The notes under the pieces: model-generated
Told to the model about the DNA's origin: nothing
The model's input: only the letters and a program-made list of their open reading frames with translations
Database searches by the model: none
In this document: one piece after another, positions 1 through 10,350 of the stretch
Layout: the number at the start of each line of letters is the position of its first letter
How positions within the stretch are numbered: position 1 is the first letter of the stretch
Made by a program: the position numbers and the translations under genes
From: Parvimonas parva
GTDB taxonomy: Bacteria > Bacillota > Clostridia > Tissierellales > Peptoniphilaceae
Assembly: GCF_016552165.1 (NCBI RefSeq)
Contig: NZ_JACVDA010000001.1
Coordinates: forward strand, 1-64,000
Reading direction: 5' to 3'
Length of the DNA stretch: 64,000 nucleotides

Positions 1-270
1 CAACTAGCTAATCAGACGCGAGCCCATCTTACACCGATAAATCTTTGACCCCTTTACCATGCGGTTCTGTGGTCTCACGCGGTATTAATCGTCGTTTCCA
101 ACGGCTATCCCCCTGTGTAAGGTAGGTTGCTCACGCGTTACTCACCCGTTCGCCACTTTCATTCTATTTCCTATCCCGAAGGCTATTCCATAAAAATCAC
201 GTTCGACTTGCATGTGTTAAGCACGCCGCCAGCGTTCGTCCTGAGCCAGGATCAAACTCTCTATTAAAAG
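1..270 (-). rRNA. 16S ribosomal RNA, 5' portion (gene continues beyond the left edge)
   Basis: Read on the minus strand, positions 260 to 222 carry the universal bacterial 5' segment (AGAGTTTGATCCTGG followed by the CTCAGGACGAACGCTGG block). The V1 region and the conserved GGCGAACGGGTGAGTAA segment follow. Only about 270 nt are in the window; the 3' part lies beyond position 1. The exact 5' end is estimated at about 270 from the usual distance to the AGAGTTTGATC block. A consensus promoter lies about 120 bp upstream. Confidence 0.97.
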
Positions 271-387
271 TTCGTCTGCTCTCGCTGACTTTTTGTTACA
301 CCAAATTATTGTTTTTCTTTGTACTCTCAAAGTTTCTATCACTGTTTACTTTTCTTGGTTCGTTGTCACTATCATTGCGACCTCTAT

Positions 388-416
388 ATTATATCACTAA
401 CTTTTTGTCTTGTCAA
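388..416 (-). promoter_or_regulatory. Consensus rRNA promoter
   Basis: On the minus strand, a perfect -35 TTGACA (416-411), a 17-nt spacer and a perfect -10 TATAAT (393-388) lie upstream of the 16S gene. A fully consensus promoter is expected for an rRNA operon. The roughly 110 nt between it and the mature 16S end would be the leader. Confidence 0.93.
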
Positions 417-475
417 TACCTTTTTAAAAGTTTTTTTAAAGTTTTTTAAAGTTTTTTAAAGTTTTTAAAAAGTTT
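417..475 (-). repeat. Phased A-tract repeat upstream of the rRNA promoter
   Basis: Immediately upstream of the -35 box, the minus strand holds about five units of A(5-7)CTTT at 9-12 bp spacing, close to one helical turn. Runs of A in phase with the helix bend DNA, and A/T-rich DNA at this position can act as an UP element for RNA polymerase alpha. The repeat and its period are seen; the promoter-activating role is inferred. Confidence 0.7.
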
Positions 476-731
476 TACTAACAAGTTATTAATTCTATAA
501 CTCTTAAAGGCCTCCCCTCAAGTGCCTTAATATTATATCAGCCTTTACTCCTTCCGTCAATGCTCTTTTGGCATATTTTTTATCCTTTATTAAATTTTTT
601 ATGCTTTTTATTAAATTTTTTTTATGAAATAACATGGTTCTAGGGTGCCTTACTTTGTTTGTGCCTAAAGTTAAAGAAACCAATACTATAAACATCAACT
701 AAAAAACGAGATGATTTACATCTCGTTCGTT
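476..731. other. Intergenic stretch between glpK and the rRNA promoter
   Basis: Apart from the glpK terminator at 701-726, I see nothing functional here. A 64-codon minus-strand frame (504-698) begins with TTG directly after that terminator, has no Shine-Dalgarno sequence and resembles nothing I know, so I do not annotate it as a gene. Confidence 0.6.
701..726 (-). terminator. Rho-independent terminator of glpK
   Basis: On the minus strand, an 8-bp stem (ACGAGATG/CATCTCGT) with a 5-nt loop is followed by a T-tract. It begins 5 nt after the glpK stop codon. Confidence 0.9.
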
Positions 732-2890
<2,159 letters not shown>

Positions 2891-2891
2891 A

Positions 2892-3743
2892 CTAATGACC
2901 TCCTTCAACCATAGTAATAGCCTCGTAAATCTCTTTTAAAGATACAGTCCTACTACCATGCGCTCTAAGTTCGTCCTCATCTTTTGCTAAAATGTATGCA
3001 ATTTTGAGTTTAGAAAAGTTTTTGAGAGTTCTAATCGCCAAGACATTTTTATCCTTAACAGCTGTACTTATGAGGTCAAGAGAGCCGGAAATCGAATAAA
3101 CCATCTTTTCAAGCCTTTCACGACTTTCAAAAAGCACAACCTTTTTATCCTTTATTATAATTATATAGTCAAGATAGTCGAAGAAATAATTTACATTTTT
3201 GCTATGAATTATTGGAGTGTAGCCATTTCTCTTAACATTCCCCATAAGAATATCGCTAAGTTTTCTAATATCAAGACTTGAAAGTCCGATTTCAGGCTTA
3301 TTGAAAAGCAAATATTTCTTTTTCATACAAATCGTAACGATAGTTTTAAAAATCGTACAATTTTGAACATTTTCCTCAGCCTTAAATTTCTTATCCAGCT
3401 CCAGCTTAAAAGAATCACAAAGCTCCAAAGCATAAGCCAAATCAAATTCATCATTAAAATCAGCAATAAAATTCAAAACCTGTCTTAGAGTGTATCCACT
3501 ATAAAACTCCATTTTAGGACACATATATATCAAATCACGAGCATCTTCAGGCTCTTTCTCATCGATTAAAATAGTTCCATCATCTTTTAAAGTGTAATTA
3601 CATAAAAGATTGAAAATCGTAGTTCCACCGGAATTAATCCTACCTAAAATGCCGTAAGCCTTCCCCTCTTCAATCTGTAAATTAAAATCCTCAATAGCAA
3701 CAAATTTACCATAATTCTTTTTTAAGTTTTTAATTTCAATCAT
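2892..3743 (-). CDS. ABC-transporter ATP-binding-like protein with degenerate motifs
   Basis: The 283-residue product follows the ABC ATPase fold from its N-terminus (MIEIKNLKKNYGKFVAIEDF), but the catalytic motifs are gone. Walker A reads GRINSGGTT (residues 34-42), with Gly in place of the invariant Lys. The Q-loop Gln is Lys (CPKMEFY). No LSGGQ-like signature is visible where NVQNCTIF stands. Walker B reads LLFNKPEIGLSSLD, with Asn-Lys in place of Asp-Glu. The H-loop His is absent (SKNVNYF). The frame is intact and it precedes its membrane partner, so it looks maintained rather than freshly broken. It lies directly downstream of mtnN on the same strand. ATP hydrolysis seems unlikely; a structural or regulatory role is inferred. 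Confidence 0.75.
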   Translation of the reverse strand: MIEIKNLKKNYGKFVAIEDFNLQIEEGKAYGILGRINSGGTTIFNLLCNYTLKDDGTILIDEKEPEDARDLIYMCPKMEFYSGYTLRQVLNFIADFNDEFDLAYALELCDSFKLELDKKFKAEENVQNCTIFKTIVTICMKKKYLLFNKPEIGLSSLDIRKLSDILMGNVKRNGYTPIIHSKNVNYFFDYLDYIIIIKDKKVVLFESRERLEKMVYSISGSLDLISTAVKDKNVLAIRTLKNFSKLKIAYILAKDEDELRAHGSRTVSLKEIYEAITMVEGGH

Positions 3744-3745
3744 AG

Positions 3746-4432
3746 CTATATTTCCTTTATAATGTCTAAAATAATACTTTTAACCACCTTACTTGACTCT
3801 GCAACAAAAGTTTCAAAATCGCAGTCTGCCTCCTCATTTGCATTGTCGGAAATAGAACGCAAAGCCAAATACTTAACATTATTCAAATGGCAAGTATGCA
3901 CGATTGAACAACTTTCCATTTCACAACAAAGTGAGTTAAAGTTCTTTTTAATTCTATCCTTTATTTCTTTTTTAGCAACAAAAATATCTCCCGTCGCTAT
4001 AATCCCTTTAAAAATCTTGTCCTCAGACAAAACCTTTTTAGCCTTTTCATAAGAAAGGTCAACAAGCCTTTTATCTGCAATGAATTTAACGTCCCTAAGA
4101 GCAGGAATTTGTCCCATAGTGTAGCCTGCCTCAGTACAGTCAAAATCGTGGTAAAAATATTCAGTCCCTATAACCAAGTCCCCAATCTTTACAGCATCAT
4201 CAGTAGAACCGGCAACTCCTATATTTATAATCGTATCAGGAGAAAAATTATCTATCATACTTTGAGTGTATATCGCAGAATTTACCTTACCAACACCACA
4301 AATACCAAGAACAACGTCCTTATCATAAATATTTGCAAGATAAAAAGTAAAACCTTTAACCACCTTCTTAGTTTCAATTTTATCTATAATTTCCATTAAC
4401 TCCTCATTAAGAGCACTTATAATCCCTATCAT
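3746..4432 (-). CDS. mtnN: 5'-methylthioadenosine/S-adenosylhomocysteine nucleosidase
   Basis: This 228-residue cytosolic enzyme is of typical MtnN/Pfs length. It cleaves the glycosidic bond of MTA and SAH, removing products of SAM use and starting the AI-2 and methionine-salvage routes. It begins MIGIISALNEELMEI and has the INIGVAGST nucleoside-binding loop, the ATGDIFV segment, the EMES motif that contacts the ribose and RSISDNAN with the catalytic Asp. The ABC-like gene starts 2 bp after its stop, so they are probably co-transcribed. Two copies of an extended -10 element lie upstream. Confidence 0.95.
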   Translation of the reverse strand: MIGIISALNEELMEIIDKIETKKVVKGFTFYLANIYDKDVVLGICGVGKVNSAIYTQSMIDNFSPDTIINIGVAGSTDDAVKIGDLVIGTEYFYHDFDCTEAGYTMGQIPALRDVKFIADKRLVDLSYEKAKKVLSEDKIFKGIIATGDIFVAKKEIKDRIKKNFNSLCCEMESCSIVHTCHLNNVKYLALRSISDNANEEADCDFETFVAESSKVVKSIILDIIKEI

Positions 4433-4465
4433 ATTTCCTCCTTGTATTCTTAATATTACTAATCA

Positions 4466-4569
4466 TATTTTAATTATATCACAGTTTTCTTTTATACAAT
4501 TAATTCAAAGTAAACTGATGAAATTAAAATAGGATTATTTCATAATCCTATTTTAATTATATCACAGTT
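4466..4569 (-). promoter_or_regulatory. Duplicated promoter element around a perfect hairpin, upstream of mtnN
   Basis: A 21-bp direct repeat occurs at 4466-4486 and 4549-4569. On the minus strand each copy contains TGTGATATAAT, an extended -10 box (TATAAT at 4478-4473 and 4561-4556). Between them is a perfect 17-bp inverted repeat (4522-4538 and 4542-4558) with a 3-nt loop. It lies in the mtnN upstream gap of about 310 bp, most of the rest of which is the oppA terminator area. Tandem promoters are a reasonable reading; the role of the hairpin is unknown. Confidence 0.55.
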
Positions 4570-4700
4570 GAAGTCTATAAAAAAGGGATATACATTGATT
4601 TTTTAGGCTTTTTTGATTTTTTTGTAGAAATTGGATATCTAAATTTTCACCTCATAGCATATAGCAAAGCAAAGTCCCCAACTTTAGCCAATTTCCCACA

Positions 4701-4728
4701 AAAAAAGTGCAGAATAATCTGCACTTTT
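4701..4728 (-). terminator. Terminator downstream of the second oppA gene
   Basis: On the minus strand, AAAAGTGCAGA pairs with TCTGCACTTTT around a 4-nt loop and is followed by a seven-T run. It lies shortly after the stop of the 4742-6529 gene. Confidence 0.9.
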
Positions 4729-4741
4729 AAAATTTTATTTT

Positions 4742-6529
4742 CTATTTATCCACTTCTGGAGCGTCTTTAGTTAATTCAATATCAGAAATTCTAAATGGAG
4801 CTTTATCTTTTTCTGGTAATGATACATCATGCTTTTTAACTCTGTTGTTTACAAATGCTTTTGTAGTGTAAGAGAAAGTTGGAATTACGATAGCTTCGTC
4901 AGCAACTAAGTATTGGCTAATTGCTTTGTAATGGTCTAATCTAACCTTAGGGTCAACATTGTCTAAAGTAACAACATCTTTTAATAATTTATCCAATTCA
5001 GGAGAAGCAAATCTCATCATATTGAAATTTTCATGTTTTCCATAGAATCCTGAAGGGTCAGGGTTAGTACCTGTATTCCAAGCTGCCATGTACATATCGA
5101 TTTCTGGGTCATCAGCCATAAGCTTATCATAGAATGAGTTAAATTCGATTAATCTTCCTGTTGTAAGTTCAACGTCTAAACCGATTGATTTCCATTGTTG
5201 TATAAAGAAAGTAACAGTTGGTTCTTGAGTTGCTCCAGCTTGCATTGCAGCAAATTTAATCTTTAATGGTTTACCATTTTTATCTTCTCTTATTCCATCA
5301 CCGTTTGTATCTTTGTATCCTGCTTCATCAAGAAGTTTTTTAGCTCCTTCTAAATCATAAGGGATACCTTTGAAGTCTTTATCATAAATTGTAGAAAAGA
5401 ATGGTGGAATGATTTGGTATAGAGGATTACTTAAATTGTTAAGTAATTTCTTATTTATAGTATCTCTATCAACAACCATTGCCATTGCTTTTCTTAAGTT
5501 CTTATCAGCCATTTTAGCATTAGGGTCTGTTACAACTTCGTTCTTTTCTTTGTCCCATTTACCTAATTTGAATGAAATGTATTCATATCCACCTGCATAG
5601 TTAGTAGCAATTTTACCATTCTTTAATGATTTGAATTTTTCATATAAAGCTGAACCGAATGTATCGATAATATCATATTCACCGGATTTTGTTGCAGCAA
5701 CTACTTGAGCTGATGGAACTAATTTAATTTGAAGTTTTGGAGTTTTTGGTTTTCCAAATGCATAATATGGGTTAGCTTCAGCTATAACTTGTTGTCCGGG
5801 TACGATTTCTTTAATTACATAAGCACCACATGATAAAGGATTCTTTCTTGTAGCGTCATGAGCTTCTTGTTCTTTAACAGGAATATCTTTAAAGATATGG
5901 TCTGGAACCGGGTTAAAAGGTATGCCTTTGCCCCAATATATTGAATGGTCAAATTCAATAAAGTTGATTTCTAAGTGTTTGTCATCAAGAACTTTAACAC
6001 CAGATACATTATCTGCTTTTCCTTCATGATATTCTTTCATACCAACAACATTTTCGTAGTCAGAACCGAAACGAACACCTGTATAGTCTTTATGACCAAT
6101 GATTAAGTAATATCTTAAAAAGTCCTTTGCAGTAACAGGAACACCATCACTCCAAGTCGCTTTTTCATGAATTGTAAGAATTGCTTTCTTTTCTTCCGGT
6201 TTGTATTCAAGCTTACCTTGACCGGTATCTCCATTTTTGAAGTCGGGGTCTGAATCAAAGAATCCTGCTTGACCTACCAATTCCATAATACGCATATCAA
6301 AACCGTCTTGAGCATAAGCCTCATGAAATACGCCTTTGAAAGGTGATTCTCCAATGATACCAATCTTTAAAGTACCATTTTCAATAGCAGTTCCTTCGTT
6401 TTCAACAACCGGATTTGGTTTAAATCCTTCAGCTTTCTTTTCTTCTTTTTTTCCGCCTTTAGCTCCACAACCTGAAAGTATCATTAAACTAGCTAAGGCT
6501 AAAGCTGTTAATTTTGATGCTTTTTTCAT
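4742..6529 (-). CDS. oppA: Oligopeptide ABC transporter substrate-binding lipoprotein
   Basis: This 595-residue family-5 extracellular solute-binding protein is anchored outside the membrane and delivers peptides to the OppBC channel. It has a signal peptide with lipobox LSGC (Cys about residue 21 from the chosen start). The family signature ATWSDGVPVTAKDF and the pattern GYKDTNGDGIREDKNGKP are seen. Three ATGs stand in a row; GGAGG at 6541-6537 lies only 1 nt before the first but 7 nt before the third, so 6529 is preferred. It is a close paralogue of the gene upstream (identical GYKDTNGDGIREDKNGKP and RLIEFNSFY segments), and both follow oppDFBC on the same strand. Confidence 0.93.
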   Translation of the reverse strand: MKKASKLTALALASLMILSGCGAKGGKKEEKKAEGFKPNPVVENEGTAIENGTLKIGIIGESPFKGVFHEAYAQDGFDMRIMELVGQAGFFDSDPDFKNGDTGQGKLEYKPEEKKAILTIHEKATWSDGVPVTAKDFLRYYLIIGHKDYTGVRFGSDYENVVGMKEYHEGKADNVSGVKVLDDKHLEINFIEFDHSIYWGKGIPFNPVPDHIFKDIPVKEQEAHDATRKNPLSCGAYVIKEIVPGQQVIAEANPYYAFGKPKTPKLQIKLVPSAQVVAATKSGEYDIIDTFGSALYEKFKSLKNGKIATNYAGGYEYISFKLGKWDKEKNEVVTDPNAKMADKNLRKAMAMVVDRDTINKKLLNNLSNPLYQIIPPFFSTIYDKDFKGIPYDLEGAKKLLDEAGYKDTNGDGIREDKNGKPLKIKFAAMQAGATQEPTVTFFIQQWKSIGLDVELTTGRLIEFNSFYDKLMADDPEIDMYMAAWNTGTNPDPSGFYGKHENFNMMRFASPELDKLLKDVVTLDNVDPKVRLDHYKAISQYLVADEAIVIPTFSYTTKAFVNNRVKKHDVSLPEKDKAPFRISDIELTKDAPEVDK

Positions 6530-7028
6530 CATCATTCCTCCTTGAGAAAAATAAATATTTTCAAGATAAATCGTTTTCTAAGTTGTATAATACAAAAAAA
6601 TCATACATACACATTAGATGAGCTAAAATCAACATCTAACAAACATATCTTATCTTTACATCAAAGATTATATCATATAAAAAATTAAAATAAAAGGCTT
6701 TTCCCGAAAAAAATAAAATTTAATCAATATTTTAAATTTGACTACTGTATTATCACTTAACTTAATCATTTAGATTTCTATTTTAAGTGCAAAAATTTAA
6801 TAATAATAATGGCTTAATTTCAACGTTACAAATGTTTGTGTTTTTGTCAATTTTTTACAAAAATAAAATTTCTTTATTTTTTATAATCATTACATTTTTT
6901 TAACATTTATAACCGATTAACGTTATCATATATGATTTTAAAAAGTTTATATTCGGAAAATATTTTTCTAATGTAAAAAATAGGTTATTTAACTGATATA
7001 CTCTCCTTAAGTTTAGCCAATTTTCCAC
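6530..7028. other. AT-rich intergenic region before the downstream oppA
   Basis: About 500 bp without a plausible gene. A possible minus-strand -10 (TATAAT, 6672-6667) without a good -35 lies about 140 bp upstream of the oppA start, so this copy may have its own promoter as well as read-through from upstream. I see no riboswitch or convincing operator. Confidence 0.45.
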
Positions 7029-7055
7029 AAAAAAAGAAACCACTTTCGTGGTTCC
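7029..7055 (-). terminator. Terminator of the upstream oppA copy
   Basis: Minus-strand stem GGAACCAC/GTGGTTTC with a GAAA loop, followed by a seven-T run. The downstream sequence (TTTTTTTGTGG then AATTGGCTAAA) matches that after other terminators in the window. Confidence 0.88.
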
Positions 7056-7072
7056 TTTTGGCCTTATTTTAT

Positions 7073-8839
7073 TTATTTAACAGGTGCGTCCGCTGTTAAT
7101 TCAACATCGAATAAACCAAAGTTCTTACCAGGAGTTGTATCCCATTTCTTAACTCTGTTATTTACAGCAACGATACCTTTTCTGAATAATGTAGGTACTA
7201 CCGGTACATTTTCAAACATATAATTTGCAAATTCTTTGTATGCTTTTGATCTGTAATCTTTATCAACTGCTTCAAAAGAATTAATCTTATCTAAGATTTT
7301 ATCTAATTCAGGAGTTGCAAATCTTGGGTAGTTAAATTGAGCTTTTCTTCCATAAAGACCTGTTGGGTTAGGGTTTGAGCCGGTTCCCCAAGCTGCTTGG
7401 TAAATATCTATTTCAGGGTCATCAGCTTTAACTTTTTCATAGAATGAGTTAAATTCTATAAGTCTTCCGGTAGTAAGTTCAACATCTAAACCAATTTGTT
7501 TCCATTGTTGGATATAGTATTGAGCTATAGGTTCAGCGATAGCACCACCAGACATTGAAGCGAATTTAATCTTAAATGGTTTGCCATTTTTATCTTCTCT
7601 TATTCCATCACCATTAGTATCTTTGTATCCTGCTTCATCAAGAAGTTTTTTAGCTTTTTCCATATCACAAGTATATCCTTTTAAAGACTCATCATAGAAT
7701 TCTTTAAATTCAGGAATCATAAGTTGTGTTGCGTTTCTTCTTAAACCTTGGTAGAATTTTTCACCAACAGCGTCATTGTCAATCGCATAAGCCATAGCTT
7801 GACGTAATTTAACATCTGCCATTTTAGCATTAGGGTCTGTTACAACTTCTTCTTTTTCTTTATCCCATTTACCTAATTTAAATCCTATATAAGTGTAAGA
7901 TAACTCATCTTTAACACCGATTTTAACATTCTTTAAATCTTTAACTTTGCTGTAAAGGTCGGAATTTAAACCAACAGTTAAATCATATTCACCTGATTGT
8001 AAAGCTGCAACGATTTGAGCTGATGGAACAATCTTCCAAACAACAGTTTTAACCTTTGGAGCACCTTTATAGTAATGAGGGTTAGCCTCAAAAACAACTT
8101 GTTGTCCCGGAACTACTTCTTTAATGTAGTATGGTCCAGGAGAAAGAGGATTCTTTCTAGTAATGTCATGTTCCTCTTGTTTCTTAACAGGAATGTCTTT
8201 TAACTTATGACTTGGAACAGGTTCAGGTGGAATTCCACCACCCCAAAGGATACTAGGGTTAAAAACTTTGAATGTAAGTTCAAATTTCTTATCACTTATA
8301 GTTTTAAAACCTGAAATTTCTTTTGCTTTTCCGTCGTGATATTCAACGATACCTTCAAGATTTTGCATATCATCGTCAAAACGAACGCCTGTATAATCTT
8401 TATCAGCTAGAATTTTGTAATATTCTAAAAAGTCTGCTGACGTTACAGGAGTACCGTCATTCCAAGTATATTTTTCATGAATAGTTACGATTGCTTTTCT
8501 TTCTTTTGGTAAAAATTCAATATCGGCTCCACCGCCATTTACTAATCTGTAGTTTTCATCAACAGCGAAAGTTCCATTTGTTGAGTATGTTAAAATTTCC
8601 ATATCGGGATTACCACTGGCAAATGCTTGATGGAAAATTCCAGTAAATGGTGAATCACTTATGTATGCAATCTTAAGAGTTGCATCTTTAACAGGTGTTC
8701 CTTCATTTTCAACAACTAATTGATCTTGAACACCAACTTTTTTCTCTTCTTTCTTCTTTTCTCCAGTTTTACTACCACAAGCAGTAAATAAAAATGTTGT
8801 TGCTAAGGCCAAAGCAACGACTTTAGATAATTTTTTCAT
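7073..8839 (-). CDS. oppA: Oligopeptide ABC transporter substrate-binding lipoprotein (second copy)
   Basis: This 588-residue family-5 solute-binding lipoprotein has a signal peptide ending in the lipobox FTAC (Cys about residue 21). The TWNDGTPVTSADF signature and the GYKDTNGDGIREDKNGKP block are seen, as in the 4742-6529 paralogue. Several other segments (VPGQQV, KLGKWDKE, RLIEFNSFYEKV) are shared, so the two arose by tandem duplication and then diverged, presumably with different peptide preferences. It has its own good promoter and terminator, so its level can be set apart from oppDFBC. Confidence 0.93.
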   Translation of the reverse strand: MKKLSKVVALALATTFLFTACGSKTGEKKKEEKKVGVQDQLVVENEGTPVKDATLKIAYISDSPFTGIFHQAFASGNPDMEILTYSTNGTFAVDENYRLVNGGGADIEFLPKERKAIVTIHEKYTWNDGTPVTSADFLEYYKILADKDYTGVRFDDDMQNLEGIVEYHDGKAKEISGFKTISDKKFELTFKVFNPSILWGGGIPPEPVPSHKLKDIPVKKQEEHDITRKNPLSPGPYYIKEVVPGQQVVFEANPHYYKGAPKVKTVVWKIVPSAQIVAALQSGEYDLTVGLNSDLYSKVKDLKNVKIGVKDELSYTYIGFKLGKWDKEKEEVVTDPNAKMADVKLRQAMAYAIDNDAVGEKFYQGLRRNATQLMIPEFKEFYDESLKGYTCDMEKAKKLLDEAGYKDTNGDGIREDKNGKPFKIKFASMSGGAIAEPIAQYYIQQWKQIGLDVELTTGRLIEFNSFYEKVKADDPEIDIYQAAWGTGSNPNPTGLYGRKAQFNYPRFATPELDKILDKINSFEAVDKDYRSKAYKEFANYMFENVPVVPTLFRKGIVAVNNRVKKWDTTPGKNFGLFDVELTADAPVK

Positions 8840-9368
8840 ATCTTAATCCCCCTTTATGTATTAACACAATTTCATCGTGATATGCAGAAATCGGTAAAAT
8901 GCGTTATCAACATCTCACTTTATTGTGTTTTATAGAAGATATAAAATTAAGAAGTATTTTACACTTCTTTTGTATTTCTTCTATTTAACTTTATCATATT
9001 ATACTACAAATAAATATTTTTTGCAATACCTTTTTGAAAAAAATTGTAAATTTTTTTAACTTTTCTTTTATCTATGGAATAAATTAGAACAAATATTTGT
9101 TAATGTTGTGGTTTTTAGAACTTTAGTAAGGTTTTTGAGGTTGAAGTTAGGTATAAATTCATGTTTAAGTGATACAACTTTTTGGACAAGTATAATTCCG
9201 ATTTAATTGTAAGGCAACAAATCTTTTGGATTTTTACCCTAGTTGTGTTCTATCATCAATTTTTATCTTAAATTATGTGTTCACTGCGTAGTAGGGATTT
9301 CATTTACCCTTCCACCATTTATACAAAGGTAATGGAATGTATCTAAATATATAACTTAAAAATGCAAC
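8840..9368. other. Intergenic region between oppC and the first oppA
   Basis: About 530 bp with no supported gene. It holds the oppA promoter (8998-9026). No riboswitch, operator or RNA gene is recognisable to me in the rest. Confidence 0.5.
8998..9026 (-). promoter_or_regulatory. Promoter of the upstream oppA
   Basis: On the minus strand: -35 TTGCAA (9026-9021), 17-nt spacer, perfect -10 TATAAT (9003-8998). It would give a leader of about 150 nt. Confidence 0.75.
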
Positions 9369-9397
9369 AAAAAAGTCGTTGTTTCCAACGACTTTTT
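9369..9397 (-). terminator. Terminator of the oppDFBC operon
   Basis: Minus-strand 9-bp stem AAGTCGTTG/CAACGACTT with a GAAA tetraloop and a T-run, about 25 bp after the oppC stop. Confidence 0.92.
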
Positions 9398-9419
9398 AAA
9401 CTTTTTATTATCTTTATTT

Positions 9420-10334
9420 CTAACCTAATCTTTGTTTTGCATCTGATGCTCTTCTTAATGCTTGTCCAGCATAGTTGATTGAAAGCATTAGTACGAGTAC
9501 TAACATTGATGCAGGGAACCAGATATACATTCTATCTCTTAATATTGTAGGGTCTAGCGCCTTATTAATAAGAGTTCCAAGTGATGGTGTTCCAGGTGGC
9601 AAACCGAATCCAAGGAATGTAAGTCCAATTTCAATACCCATATTTCCTGCTAATCCTAAGATTGCATCAATGATTAGGATTGAGCTGATATTTGGTAATA
9701 TTCCTCCAACCATTATTTTCCATGATGGTGTTCCCATTGTCTTTGATGCGCTTATATAGTCACGTCTTCCTTCTGAAAGGGCTTTTGACCTAACAAGTCT
9801 GGCAATACCACACCAATAGAATACACTCATGATGAATACAAATGTAACCATATTGTATGATGGAACTAATGTTACGAATACGATGATAATCATAAGAACT
9901 GGTAATACTTGGATAAAGTCTATAATTCTCATTATGATATTATCTACTATACCACCGTAGAATCCGATAATCAAACCAACAATTATACCTGTAACTGTTG
10001 TTAAGAAAGTTACTGATGAACCGATGATGATTGAGTTTCTAGTTCCGATGAAAAGTTGTCCTAGAAGTGGACGTCCTGCTTGGTCAGTTCCTAAGAAGTA
10101 TCCTTCTTCTCCAGGTCTTAAGAATGAGTCCATAAGGTTTACTCTCATAACATCTTCTAAGTTGAAGAACAAACTTCCGATAAATACTGTTAATAGTATT
10201 AATACAAACACTCCAAGTGAAAATGTTGCTAATTTATCTTTTCTAAATTCCCTAACAATTACTTTAAATGCACTAGGTGTAACATTTTTCTTATCTAGGG
10301 AAGTATCTTTTTTCATTTCTTTTTCTTTACTCAT
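9420..10334 (-). CDS. oppC: Oligopeptide ABC transporter permease OppC
   Basis: This 304-residue inner-membrane permease is the second channel subunit of the peptide importer. It has the N-terminal cytoplasmic segment typical of OppC/DppC, then about six membrane helices. The segment HFLGTDQAGR-like (YFLGTDQAGRPLLGQ) and the EAA loop SEGRRDYISASKTMGTPSW, which docks on the ATPases, are present, followed by GLTFLGFGLPPG near the end. It is the last gene of the oppDFBC transcript, 16 bp after oppB. Confidence 0.95.
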   Translation of the reverse strand: MSKEKEMKKDTSLDKKNVTPSAFKVIVREFRKDKLATFSLGVFVLILLTVFIGSLFFNLEDVMRVNLMDSFLRPGEEGYFLGTDQAGRPLLGQLFIGTRNSIIIGSSVTFLTTVTGIIVGLIIGFYGGIVDNIIMRIIDFIQVLPVLMIIIVFVTLVPSYNMVTFVFIMSVFYWCGIARLVRSKALSEGRRDYISASKTMGTPSWKIMVGGILPNISSILIIDAILGLAGNMGIEIGLTFLGFGLPPGTPSLGTLINKALDPTILRDRMYIWFPASMLVLVLMLSINYAGQALRRASDAKQRLG

Positions 10335-10350
10335 TTTATCACTCCCCCTA

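Noticed and set aside
504-698. A 64-codon minus-strand frame between glpK and the 16S gene
   Set aside because: It starts with TTG immediately after the glpK terminator, has no RBS or promoter, and resembles no protein known to me.
9230-9345. TTTACCCTT ... AAAGGTAA in the gap before oppA as a possible hairpin regulator
   Set aside because: The pairing is short and imperfect and no gene start is near.
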